From contig NZ_JANKBZ010000032.1 in NCBI RefSeq assembly GCF_024623785.1, forward strand, positions 1-64,000: 64,000 bases of DNA. Reading direction: 5' to 3'. This DNA is from Archangium lipolyticum (GTDB taxonomy: Bacteria; Myxococcota; Myxococcia; Myxococcales; Myxococcaceae). Below the pieces are notes generated by a model. The model saw only the letters and a list, made by a program, of their open reading frames with translations. It searched no databases and was not told the origin of the DNA. Every line of letters begins with the position of its first letter. Within the stretch, counting starts at the first letter, position 1. The position numbers and the translations under genes were made by a program. Positions 45,361-54,461 of the stretch are shown in pieces.

Positions 45361-45606
45361 GCTCACCCAGGGCAGCGTCATGCGGCGCATTCTGCGCCAC
45401 CTGCACCTGCCCGAGCTGCCCCCACCCCAGGCACCTGCCAGGGGGCCAGCGCAGCAGGCGCTGGGGGAGTAACGCGCGGCTGAGGGATGCACTCTCTGGC
45501 ACAGCCCAAGGCGAGCGGTCGCCTGCGCAGGGGAGGGGTGTGCCTGGAGCGCGACGGGCGGGCCTCCTCAGGGCTCTCCTGCACCGTCCAATGCGTGTCG
45601 CGCGGC
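45361..45606 (+). repeat. IS91-type 3' end, copy B (right of toxin cassette)
   Basis: Direct repeat of 42314-42561. Codes for LTQGSVMRRILRHLHLPELP, then a stop near 45473, and the same downstream non-coding 3' end. Confidence 0.8.
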
Positions 45607-45750
45607 ACGGCGCCTCCACCTTCCGCTCCGTGAGTGTCACCCGTTAAAGCCGCACGCTTCTCGGCATAAGGATCTTGGCGGTCACCCCCGCTGACGTCCT
45701 GGCTGGTCGGCCAGGACGTCCTCATCCAATCCAGCCGAGGAGGAACGCAG

Positions 45751-46344
45751 ATGGAACACATCAGCCTCTCGGCTGAGCTGGGGGAAATTCGTTACGCCAT
45801 CGAGGGCGCCCACTGGATCGCGGACAGCGTCGCCATGGGCGCGGTGCCCGACCCGGAGCGGACGAACAGCGCTCCCGTCATCATCAGCGCCATCCTGCTG
45901 CTGGTGGAGAACAGGCTGCATCAGCTCGGCCGTGTGCGCCGGGGCGAGGAGAACCCGGCGCACTTGTTGACGCCGCACAACGCCACCACCAGGGAGGATG
46001 CGGACAGGGACGACGTGGTTCTGCGGGCCTGGGACTGGAGCAGAGCTTCGAGGCTGTCTCCATCCGAGAAGAAGGAGACCGAGCAACCCCGTCCAGTAGC
46101 TGGCCACCTCACCGCTCACCCGTCGGGTGGCAATGGCGATCCTGCTCGGGCTGGCCGGGCACCTGCGGGAAGTCATGCGACAGGGGCGGTGAAGAAATCC
46201 GGAAGAGAGTCACGGTCCCCGCTGCACCAGCACCCACCGTGGTGTTCCCGGTCTCGTCCGGGTGGTGTGGCAGGGGTCGGGTTGTCGGGCATCAGCTCCA
46301 GCGCAGCTCCACCGCCAGAAGTCCCCGGTCACGTCTCCTGGTAG
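45751..46344 (+). CDS. hypothetical protein, probably truncated
   Basis: ATG 45751 has a GAGGAGGAA ribosome site and lies 30 bp after a perfect hairpin (GACGTCCTGGC ... GCCAGGACGTC, 45693-45720). The first 90 residues look real: MEHISLSAELGEIRYAIEGA, VIISAILLLVENRLHQLG, NPAHLLTPHNATTRED. The remaining hundred residues are Pro/Ser/Gly-rich and likely read through decayed DNA. No family recognised. Confidence 0.45.
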   Translation: MEHISLSAELGEIRYAIEGAHWIADSVAMGAVPDPERTNSAPVIISAILLLVENRLHQLGRVRRGEENPAHLLTPHNATTREDADRDDVVLRAWDWSRASRLSPSEKKETEQPRPVAGHLTAHPSGGNGDPARAGRAPAGSHATGAVKKSGRESRSPLHQHPPWCSRSRPGGVAGVGLSGISSSAAPPPEVPGHVSW

Positions 46345-46384
46345 CCCTCGAGATTTTTAAGTGTCAGGGGCGCCCTCCCCCCTC

Positions 46385-46580
46385 GTGCGCGAGGAAGAGG
46401 CACGGCTTACCCCTGGCGGGCCACCGGAGCCTCCGCACCACGATGCGGTACATGCACCTGGGGAAGTGCGAGAAGCACCGCGCCATCCAAATGCTGGAGG
46501 AGGAGCGGGGAGAGTCTCCGGTTTGGAGACATTCTGGAGACGCGCCGGGGCCTGAAAACACCAAGGCCGGAAACCACTGA
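46385..46580 (+). pseudogene. tyrosine integrase 3' remnant
   Basis: GHRSLRTTMRYMHLG contains the box II end of tyrosine recombinases (His, then catalytic Tyr in RYMHL), followed by EKHRAIQMLEEERGES and a stop at 46580. The N-terminal and core domains are gone. It ends 31 bp from the tRNA-Glu 3' end, the normal place for an integrase next to its att site. Confidence 0.65.
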
Positions 46581-46639
46581 AATTCCAGTAGCTTCCGGCC
46601 TCGGCTTTTGTGTCCCCGACGGGATTCGAACCCGTGTTA
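46444..46639. repeat. integrase 3' remnant joined to tRNA-Glu 3' end (right junction)
   Basis: Homologous to 21454-21613; here the tRNA-Glu is complete. Together the two define the ends of a roughly 25-kb island. Confidence 0.7.
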
Positions 46640-46683
46640 CCGGCTTGAAAGGCCAGCGTCCTGGGCCTCTAGACGACGGGGAC
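46611..46683 (-). tRNA. tRNA-Glu (anticodon TTC)
   Basis: Minus-strand cloverleaf: acceptor GTCCCCG/CGGGGAC, D-arm CGTCTAGAGGCCCAGG, anticodon loop CCTTTCAAG (TTC) and T-loop GGTTCGAATCC. CCA not encoded. Confidence 0.95.
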
Positions 46684-46688
46684 CTCTG

Positions 46689-46761
<73 letters not shown>

Positions 46762-46936
46762 GCACTATTCTTTTTTGGCCGATCGCCGGATTCCGCAACC
46801 CCCCGGCATCTCCGCGCTCTCTACCAGCACTTCTTTCGGACTTCTACTGGCGATTCGCTCCCCCCGTTCCTGACGGTCAACGCCCACCCCGCGCCTCCTT
46901 CCTGTCTCCGCCCTCCAGAGGCGCTATACAGGGTCC

Positions 46937-47509
46937 ATGCGTCGAGACGTCCGGAATTCCGAGGAAGCCCCCGAGGAGAACGACGGGCTGGAACTGGAGG
47001 GTGGGGATGAAGAGGAGGAGGAGAAGTCCTCCTCTGGCCACCGCCGCTACCTCACCCGGTCAGGGGCCGAGCGCATGCACAAGGAGCTGCTGCGCCTGCT
47101 CAACGAGGAGCGCCCCAAGGTCACCGCCGAGGTCTCCGCCGCCGCCGCCCAGGGCGACCGCTCGGAGAACGCCGAGTACATCTACGGCAAGAAGCGCCTC
47201 CGGGAGATCGACCGGCGCATCCGCTTCCTCCAGAAGCGCCTGGACACCGCCACCATCGTCGAGCCCTCCGAGCAGACCGACACCGAGCGCGTCTACTTCG
47301 GCGCCACCGTCACGCTCGAGGACGAGGACGGCCGCCCCGTCACCTATCAGATCGTCGGCTCGGACGAGATCGACACCGCCGGGGGCCGCATCAGCGTGGA
47401 GTCGCCCATCGCGCGTGCCCTGATGCGCAAGAAGGTGGGCGACACCGTCGAGGTGATCCGCCCTCGCGGGGAGATCGAGTACACGATCGTCCGCATCCGC
47501 TACGTGTAG
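46937..47509 (+). CDS. greB: transcription elongation factor GreB
   Basis: A 190-residue Gre factor, which rescues backtracked RNA polymerase by stimulating transcript cleavage. The first 35 residues are an unusual acidic extension (run of Glu/Asp). Then YLTRSGAERMHKELLRLL and the coiled-coil tip DRSENAEYIYGKKRLREIDR, with the acidic Asp/Glu of the Gre tip and the YIYGKKRLRE signature that separates GreB from GreA. The C-terminal FKBP-like domain has TYQIVGSDEID and VGDTVEVIRPRGE. Confidence 0.9.
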   Translation: MRRDVRNSEEAPEENDGLELEGGDEEEEEKSSSGHRRYLTRSGAERMHKELLRLLNEERPKVTAEVSAAAAQGDRSENAEYIYGKKRLREIDRRIRFLQKRLDTATIVEPSEQTDTERVYFGATVTLEDEDGRPVTYQIVGSDEIDTAGGRISVESPIARALMRKKVGDTVEVIRPRGEIEYTIVRIRYV

Positions 47510-47824
47510 CCGCGAGCGCTTCGTCCACCGCCCAGCTCCCTCGCCCGGCCCTGGAGTGTCCTCTGGGAGACGCCAGGGGAGGGTGGGCGGAGCGGCTCAG
47601 GGGGGTGTTCCCTGATCCCCGGATCAGGGGTCCCGTGGGACTCCCCGCATGACCCCGCGCGTTACACTCCAGGTACACATTCGATGGCCCTGGTGGGCTG
47701 TCCACGTGGGAAGCCGGGCCTATATTCAGGCTGGCAGTCAGACGCAGAAGCGTTCCGTCAGTCGGGGTCCCGTCGCACGGTCGGTTCCAGCGGTCGCACC
47801 CACTTCGAGGTCGCGCTCCACACG
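47510..47824. other. intergenic region with hairpin
   Basis: No gene. A perfect dyad CCCTGATCC/GGATCAGGG sits at 47610-47629 with no T-run; possible greB 3' hairpin or regulator site. Confidence 0.4.
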
Positions 47825-49147
47825 ATGCGAAAGAACTTCATTCTCGACACCAACGTCCTCCTCCACGACCCGCGCTCCATCTACGGCTTCAAGGAACACA
47901 ACGTCATCATCCCCATCTACGTCATCGAGGAGATCGATCAGTTCAAGCGCGATCTCTCCGAGCTGGGACGCAACGCGCGTCTGGTGGCGCGCTACCTGGA
48001 CTCGTTCCGGGAAGAGGGGTCTCTGAAGGACGGGGTGCGCCTGCCCCATGGCGGCGTGCTGCGCGTGTGCTTCACCGACAGGGACCTGCCGCTCTCCATG
48101 GCGGACAGCAACCTGATGGACAACCGCATCCTCGCGGTGGCCATCGACCTGATGGAGCGCGAGCCCCAGTCCCCGGCCGTCTTCATCACCAAGGACACCA
48201 ACCTGCGCATCCGCGCGGACGCCCTGGGTCTCATCGCCGAGGACTACGACGCCGAGCGTGTGGAGATCACCGAGCTCTACACCGGCTTCACCGAGCGCCT
48301 GGTCCCCCGCGAGGTGGTGGACCAGATGTACAAGTCCGGCGCCGAGGTGGAGCTCTCCGGCCAGGACAAGCTCTCCCCGCACCAGTTCATCCTCCTCAAG
48401 GACGAGACCAACCCGTCCCACACCGCCATGGGCCGCTTCAACGCCGCCCGGGGCCGGGTGGTGCCGCTGCTGCGCGGCATGAAGAGCGAGGGCGTCTGGG
48501 GCATCCGCCCGCGCAACATGGAGCAGAGCTTTGCCCTCGACCTCCTGATGAACGACGACATCAAGCTCGTCACCATCGTGGGCAAGGCCGGTACGGGCAA
48601 GACGCTGCTGGCCATCGCCGCCGGGCTCCACAAGGTGACCGAGGAGGGCACCTACCAGAAGCTGCTCGTCAGCCGGCCTGTCTTCCCGCTCGGCCGGGAC
48701 ATCGGGTACCTGCCGGGCACACTGGAAGAGAAGATGAACCCCTGGATGCAGCCCATCTTCGACAACGTGGAGTTCCTCATGAACCTCAGCCGCGCCGACA
48801 AGAAGGCCGGCCGCGGCTACCACGAGCTGATCGACCTGGGTCTGATGGAGATCGAGGCCCTCACCTACATTCGCGGGCGCAGCATCCCCAACCAGTACAT
48901 CATCATCGACGAGGCCCAGAACCTCACCCCCCACGAGGTCAAGACCATCATCACCCGCGTGGGCGACAACACGAAAATCATTCTCACCGGGGACCCGTTC
49001 CAGATAGACAACCCGTACGTGGACGCGACCAACAACGGCCTCGTCCACGTGGTCAACCGCTTCAAGAACGAGAAGATCGCGGGCCACATCACCATGGCCA
49101 AGGGCGAGCGCAGCGCCCTGGCCGAGCTCGCGGCCAACCTCCTCTAG
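47825..49147 (+). CDS. PhoH family protein with N-terminal PIN domain
   Basis: A 440-residue PIN-PhoH protein. Start ATG 47825 (MRKNFILDTNVLLHDP). Residues 1-140 are a PIN RNase domain with acidic residues (FILDTNVLL, YVIEEIDQF, ADSNLMDNRIL). Residues 220-440 are the PhoH ATPase: Walker A VGKAGTGKTLLA, then LPGTLEEKMNPWMQPIFDN, Walker B YIIIDEAQNLTPHEVKTIIT and LTGDPFQID. Such proteins are thought to unwind and degrade RNA. It is followed 26 bp later by a DUF493 gene on the same strand. Confidence 0.9.
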   Translation: MRKNFILDTNVLLHDPRSIYGFKEHNVIIPIYVIEEIDQFKRDLSELGRNARLVARYLDSFREEGSLKDGVRLPHGGVLRVCFTDRDLPLSMADSNLMDNRILAVAIDLMEREPQSPAVFITKDTNLRIRADALGLIAEDYDAERVEITELYTGFTERLVPREVVDQMYKSGAEVELSGQDKLSPHQFILLKDETNPSHTAMGRFNAARGRVVPLLRGMKSEGVWGIRPRNMEQSFALDLLMNDDIKLVTIVGKAGTGKTLLAIAAGLHKVTEEGTYQKLLVSRPVFPLGRDIGYLPGTLEEKMNPWMQPIFDNVEFLMNLSRADKKAGRGYHELIDLGLMEIEALTYIRGRSIPNQYIIIDEAQNLTPHEVKTIITRVGDNTKIILTGDPFQIDNPYVDATNNGLVHVVNRFKNEKIAGHITMAKGERSALAELAANLL

Positions 49148-49173
49148 CCCCTGCGCCGCACGAGGATGCAGTC

Positions 49174-49491
49174 ATGAAGGGAGACGGAAAGGGAGACGGA
49201 GCCACCCAGGGCAGCGGTGACGGCCAGGAGAACAAGCCGCTCATCGACTACCCCACTGTCTACACCTTCAAGGTCATGGGCCGGCAGGCCCCGGACTTCG
49301 CCGACTACGTGCGCGGTCTCTTCCGGGCGCTCATGGGCACGGAGATCTCCCCGGACTCCATCCGTGAGCAGCCCAGCAGCAAGGGCACCTACGTCTCCTT
49401 GAGCGTCTCGGTGTACCTGCTGTCCGAGGAGCACCGCCGCTCCATCTATGCCCGCCTCCGTCAGGAGCAGCGGGTCGTCTACTACCTCTGA
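49174..49491 (+). CDS. DUF493 (YbeD-like) protein
   Basis: A 105-residue protein; ATG 49174 with GAGG nine bases upstream. A Gly/Asp-rich 20-residue leader precedes the ferredoxin-like YbeD fold: YPTVYTFKVMGRQAPDFADY, SSKGTYVSLSVSVYL and IYARLRQEQRVVYYL. Members look like ACT-type regulatory domains; in E. coli the ybeD gene sits near lipoate synthesis genes. Probably in an operon with phoH. Confidence 0.85.
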   Translation: MKGDGKGDGATQGSGDGQENKPLIDYPTVYTFKVMGRQAPDFADYVRGLFRALMGTEISPDSIREQPSSKGTYVSLSVSVYLLSEEHRRSIYARLRQEQRVVYYL

Positions 49492-49568
49492 GGGCGGCCG
49501 GCACCCCGTCCGCCGCTCCGCCGAGGGGAATTGGCGATTCGGGTCCGGCAGTGTAGAAGGGGCTTCTC

Positions 49569-50327
49569 ATGAGCACGGCCGAGCCCTTCCCGCTCTACTT
49601 CCCTGGTGATGCTCGGCGCCCCTTCTGCTCCGAGGCCGCCACGCGCCGCTTCGCGAGGGTGGCGCAGTTGGAGGAGGGCGGGCGCGTGCTCGAGCTGGGC
49701 TGCGGCCCCTCCGGCCTGGCCAGTGTGCTGCTCGCCCAGGAGTTTGGTTGCTCGGTCGTCGCCGCGGACGCCGACGAGGCGATCGTCTCCCGGATGAAGG
49801 AGCGGGTGCACTCGCTCGCCCTGGATGGGCGCGTCGAGGTGCGGCGCGTCGACTTCCGCAAGCCCTCCTTCCGCGAGGGCGAGTTCGATGCCGTCCTCTG
49901 CCAGGGCCGCGTGCTGATGGCCCTGCCCGATGCCCTGAGCACCCTCCGGCCCCTGCTGGCCCACAAGGGCCGCGTGGGGATTACCTACCCGGTTCGCGTG
50001 GGCCGCGTGACGCCTCGCGCGGTGATCGAGTTCTGGGAGCGACGCCTGGGTTCCCCCCTGCTGCTCCCCCGTGAGCTGCTCCACGAGCTGGCCCAGGCCG
50101 GCTTCGAGCCCGAGTCCGCGGAGTCCCTCCAGGACGCCGAGCTGGATACCCTCTACAAGGAACTGGAGCCTCATCTTGCCAGCGCTCCGGCTGAGTCGGC
50201 TCGCTGGTTGCGCGAGGAGATGGCCCTTCACCGTGAGAGCGGGAAGGCCACGGCCAGCTATGCGTTCCTCGTGGGCCGCCGCAAGGAGCCCGGGGAGCGG
50301 CCTCCTGCCTCGCGTGATCGCGGCTAG
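49569..50327 (+). CDS. class I SAM-dependent methyltransferase
   Basis: A 252-residue protein. Motif I VLELGCGPSGLASVLLA, motif II VVAADADEAI and motif IV-like GEFDAVLCQGRVLMALPDAL are standard for Rossmann methyltransferases. The substrate is not apparent. It stands alone between the DUF493 gene and REP palindromes. Confidence 0.85.
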   Translation: MSTAEPFPLYFPGDARRPFCSEAATRRFARVAQLEEGGRVLELGCGPSGLASVLLAQEFGCSVVAADADEAIVSRMKERVHSLALDGRVEVRRVDFRKPSFREGEFDAVLCQGRVLMALPDALSTLRPLLAHKGRVGITYPVRVGRVTPRAVIEFWERRLGSPLLLPRELLHELAQAGFEPESAESLQDAELDTLYKELEPHLASAPAESARWLREEMALHRESGKATASYAFLVGRRKEPGERPPASRDRG

Positions 50328-50357
50328 GGCTTTGTTGGGGGACGGGCAGGGGAACTG

Positions 50358-50458
50358 ACCCTCACCCCAGCCCTCTCCCAGAGGGAGAGGGGGCATACAC
50401 AGGGACAACCCGAGGCGCTTGATACCCTCACCCCGGCCCTCTCCCGGTGGGAGAGGGT
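50358..50458. repeat. two REP-type palindromes
   Basis: Units at 50358-50392 and 50424-50458, each CCCTCACCCC(A/G)GCCCTCTCCC followed by GGGAGAGGG, forming a hairpin between the methyltransferase gene and the convergent lipid-kinase gene. Other copies: 53828-53863 (reverse) and 59934-59969. Confidence 0.75.
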
Positions 50459-50464
50459 GGGGAG

Positions 50465-51556
50465 TCAGTGCACCGCTCCGTGGAAGTCCAGCAGCTCCAC
50501 GGATTCTGGCGCCACGCTCAGCTTCACTTCCTCCCGGTAGCCCGCCGCGTCCCCTCCCACCTGGAACGGCATCGGCCTCGCGAAGCGGATGTGCACCTCG
50601 CTCGCGTAGAAGTCCTGCAGGCCTTCCGGGAACCAACGGCCCGCCCACAGCTTCGGCAGGTTCGCCAGGATGTTCGCCGCCTGCATCTGGCCCAGCCTCA
50701 GCTGCATCATCCCCCGGCGCTCACCCGCGAAGGGGAACATCCGGAAGCCGTACCCGTAGAAGGGCATCGTCGCCGCCGCCGCCATCATCAGCTCGCCCTT
50801 GAAGATCCTCTCTCCCGGCGCGATGGGCGCCCCCACCGGGTTTCCATCCGGCCCCACCCGGTACGCCTCTCCCGCCTGGCCGTTGATGACCTCGCACTCC
50901 ACCCACGTCGAGTTCGTCAGGTAGTGCGGCACCGTCTTGAACGCCACCGCCGAGAAGTAGCCGCCCGGGCCCGACAGCATCTTCTTGAAGAAGCCTCGTC
51001 CCAGGTTGCTCTTCACCCAGATGTAGTCGTTGAGCAGCTTCCCATCCACGCCCAGCCCCGCGAACGGCGTGCGCTTGCCGTCCACCATCAGCAGGTCCAT
51101 CCGCCGGTGGCCCGGCACCTGGCCCGCTCGCGCCCTCACCACGTCCTGCAGGATGCCGTCGTGGCCTCCACCCGCGTTCACGTACGTGGCCAGGCCATTC
51201 CCCGTGCCCAGCTTCAACACGCCAAAGCGCGGCGCCCGCTTGCCCGCGAAGCGGCCTCGGGGATCCAACTGGCGGAACATCTCGTTGGCGAAGCCCAGGA
51301 ACGTGCCGTCTCCGCCTCCCGTGAACACCACCGGATAGTTGCGCTCCAGCACCGTCTGCACGATGCGCCGGCAGTCCAGCTCCGAGCGCGACAGGAACAA
51401 ATCCTGCTCCGGCACCACGTGTGAGAGCGACTTCACCACCCGTGCGTCGACCTTGCGGGCATTGGCGTTGAGCAGCACCGCGACCTTGTGCTCGGGCGCA
51501 CCGGTGACGGACGGAATCTGGCGCGGATCCACGGACCGAAGTGGCTGTACCAGCAT
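50465..51556 (-). CDS. diacylglycerol/lipid kinase catalytic-domain protein
   Basis: A 363-residue member of the DAGK/sphingosine kinase-like fold. Start ATG 51556 with GGAGG upstream; the open frame to 51637 is not used. HKVAVLLNANARKVDARVVK, the nucleotide-binding VVFTGGGDGTFLGF and KLGTGNGLATYV are the catalytic-domain signatures. The C-terminal domain (RMDLLMVDGK onwards) is longer than in YegS. Probably phosphorylates a membrane lipid or diacylglycerol; substrate unknown. Confidence 0.85.
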   Translation of the reverse strand: MLVQPLRSVDPRQIPSVTGAPEHKVAVLLNANARKVDARVVKSLSHVVPEQDLFLSRSELDCRRIVQTVLERNYPVVFTGGGDGTFLGFANEMFRQLDPRGRFAGKRAPRFGVLKLGTGNGLATYVNAGGGHDGILQDVVRARAGQVPGHRRMDLLMVDGKRTPFAGLGVDGKLLNDYIWVKSNLGRGFFKKMLSGPGGYFSAVAFKTVPHYLTNSTWVECEVINGQAGEAYRVGPDGNPVGAPIAPGERIFKGELMMAAAATMPFYGYGFRMFPFAGERRGMMQLRLGQMQAANILANLPKLWAGRWFPEGLQDFYASEVHIRFARPMPFQVGGDAAGYREEVKLSVAPESVELLDFHGAVH

Positions 51557-51806
51557 GAGGCTGCCTCCAAGGGGGGTAGGAGCGTGTCGTTGCCACACAG
51601 CAACGCGCCCCCCGGTACAGTGCACATTCTCAGCCAAAGACTGACGCGAGGCGTTATCTTGTCCTACACCTGTCTTTTCAAGGGGTTGGCGCGTCCGCTA
51701 ATGAGCGCCCGGCCGGCCGGTTGCAAACAGCGGGTGGCGGAGGTGGAGAGCGCGTTACGCACCCGTGGCAGCCCGGTGGCTCGCGTGTGACGCAGCTTGA
51801 CGTGGT

Positions 51807-51834
51807 TTGACACCCCCGGGTGGGTGGTTACGTT
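51807..51834 (+). promoter_or_regulatory. sigma70-type promoter of dnaK
   Basis: TTGACA (51807-51812), 16-bp spacer, TACGTT (51829-51834), about 68 bp before the dnaK start. No CIRCE element was seen. Confidence 0.5.
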
Positions 51835-51901
51835 GGGCACATATCGGAGCCAATGAGGGCTCCGGGATGTTTTCCGTAGTTATTTCCGGAGGTTACATAC
51901 C

Positions 51902-53815
<1,914 letters not shown>

Positions 53816-53827
53816 TCGGAGCCACCC

Positions 53828-53863
53828 ACCCTCCCTCTCCCTCCGGGAGGGCTGGGGTGAGGG
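53828..53863. repeat. REP-type palindrome
   Basis: Same family as 50358-50458 but reversed (CCCTCTCCCTCCGGGAGGG, then CTGGGGTGAGGG), directly after dnaK. Confidence 0.6.
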
Positions 53864-53890
53864 TCGCTGACATCCCGGGTTGAACCCAGA

Positions 53891-53929
53891 GAAGGGCCGG
53901 AGCTCCCGAGCGGGAGTGTCCGGCCCTTC
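53891..53929 (+). terminator. dnaK terminator hairpin
   Basis: GAAGGGCCGGA / TCCGGCCCTTC, 11-bp stem with internal CTCCCG/CGGGAG, followed by GATTATG. Weak T-run but strong stem. Confidence 0.6.
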
Positions 53930-53982
53930 GATTATGAGAAACTCCAACGGCAGCAAGGACCGGACACGGCGGGAGGAGACCC

Positions 53983-54390
53983 ATGAAGGCGCTGACGACG
54001 ACGCCCCCGGGGCATGATGTCATCCTGTACGACGGGCATTGCCGGCTGTGTCGTGGGGCGGCGAAGCAGTTCGAGCGGCTGTTGGGGAGCAGCGGTACGG
54101 AGCTGCGCTCGTTCCGGGACGAGGGGGTGTTGGCCGCCTTCCCCGGCGTCCAGCCCGATCGGTGCGAGAAGGCGATGCAGCTCGTCCAGGGGGACGGGCG
54201 GGTCTTCGAGGGTGCCGAGGCCGTGGTGCAGGCCCTGGGGCGCAGGCCGCTCGGCAAGTTGCTCTTCGTCTACTACGTGCCGGGGCTCCGGCAGGTGGCG
54301 GACTGGCTCTACGGCCTCATCGCCCGCTACCGCTTCCGCATCGCGGGGCGGACGTGCTCGGACGGCGCGTGCGCCGTGCACTTCAAGTGA
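53983..54390 (+). CDS. DCC-family thiol-disulfide oxidoreductase-like protein (DUF393)
   Basis: A 135-residue protein with the DxxCxxC motif that names the family: ILYDGHCRLCRGAAKQF. Later landmarks: RVFEGAEAVVQAL, LFVYYVPGLRQVADWLY, and a C-terminal CSDGAC pair. Probably a small redox protein; its partner is unknown. It precedes the MoxR gene by 71 bp. Confidence 0.85.
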   Translation: MKALTTTPPGHDVILYDGHCRLCRGAAKQFERLLGSSGTELRSFRDEGVLAAFPGVQPDRCEKAMQLVQGDGRVFEGAEAVVQALGRRPLGKLLFVYYVPGLRQVADWLYGLIARYRFRIAGRTCSDGACAVHFK

Positions 54391-54461
54391 GGGCCGACCG
54401 GCCGGTTCAATCCTGAGCACGGGGGCCGCACCCTTCAAATGGGGCGGCGGGGGGGGCTACG

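Noticed and set aside
47610-47629. Rho-independent terminator for greB
   Set aside because: Perfect hairpin but no following T-run, so not called a terminator.
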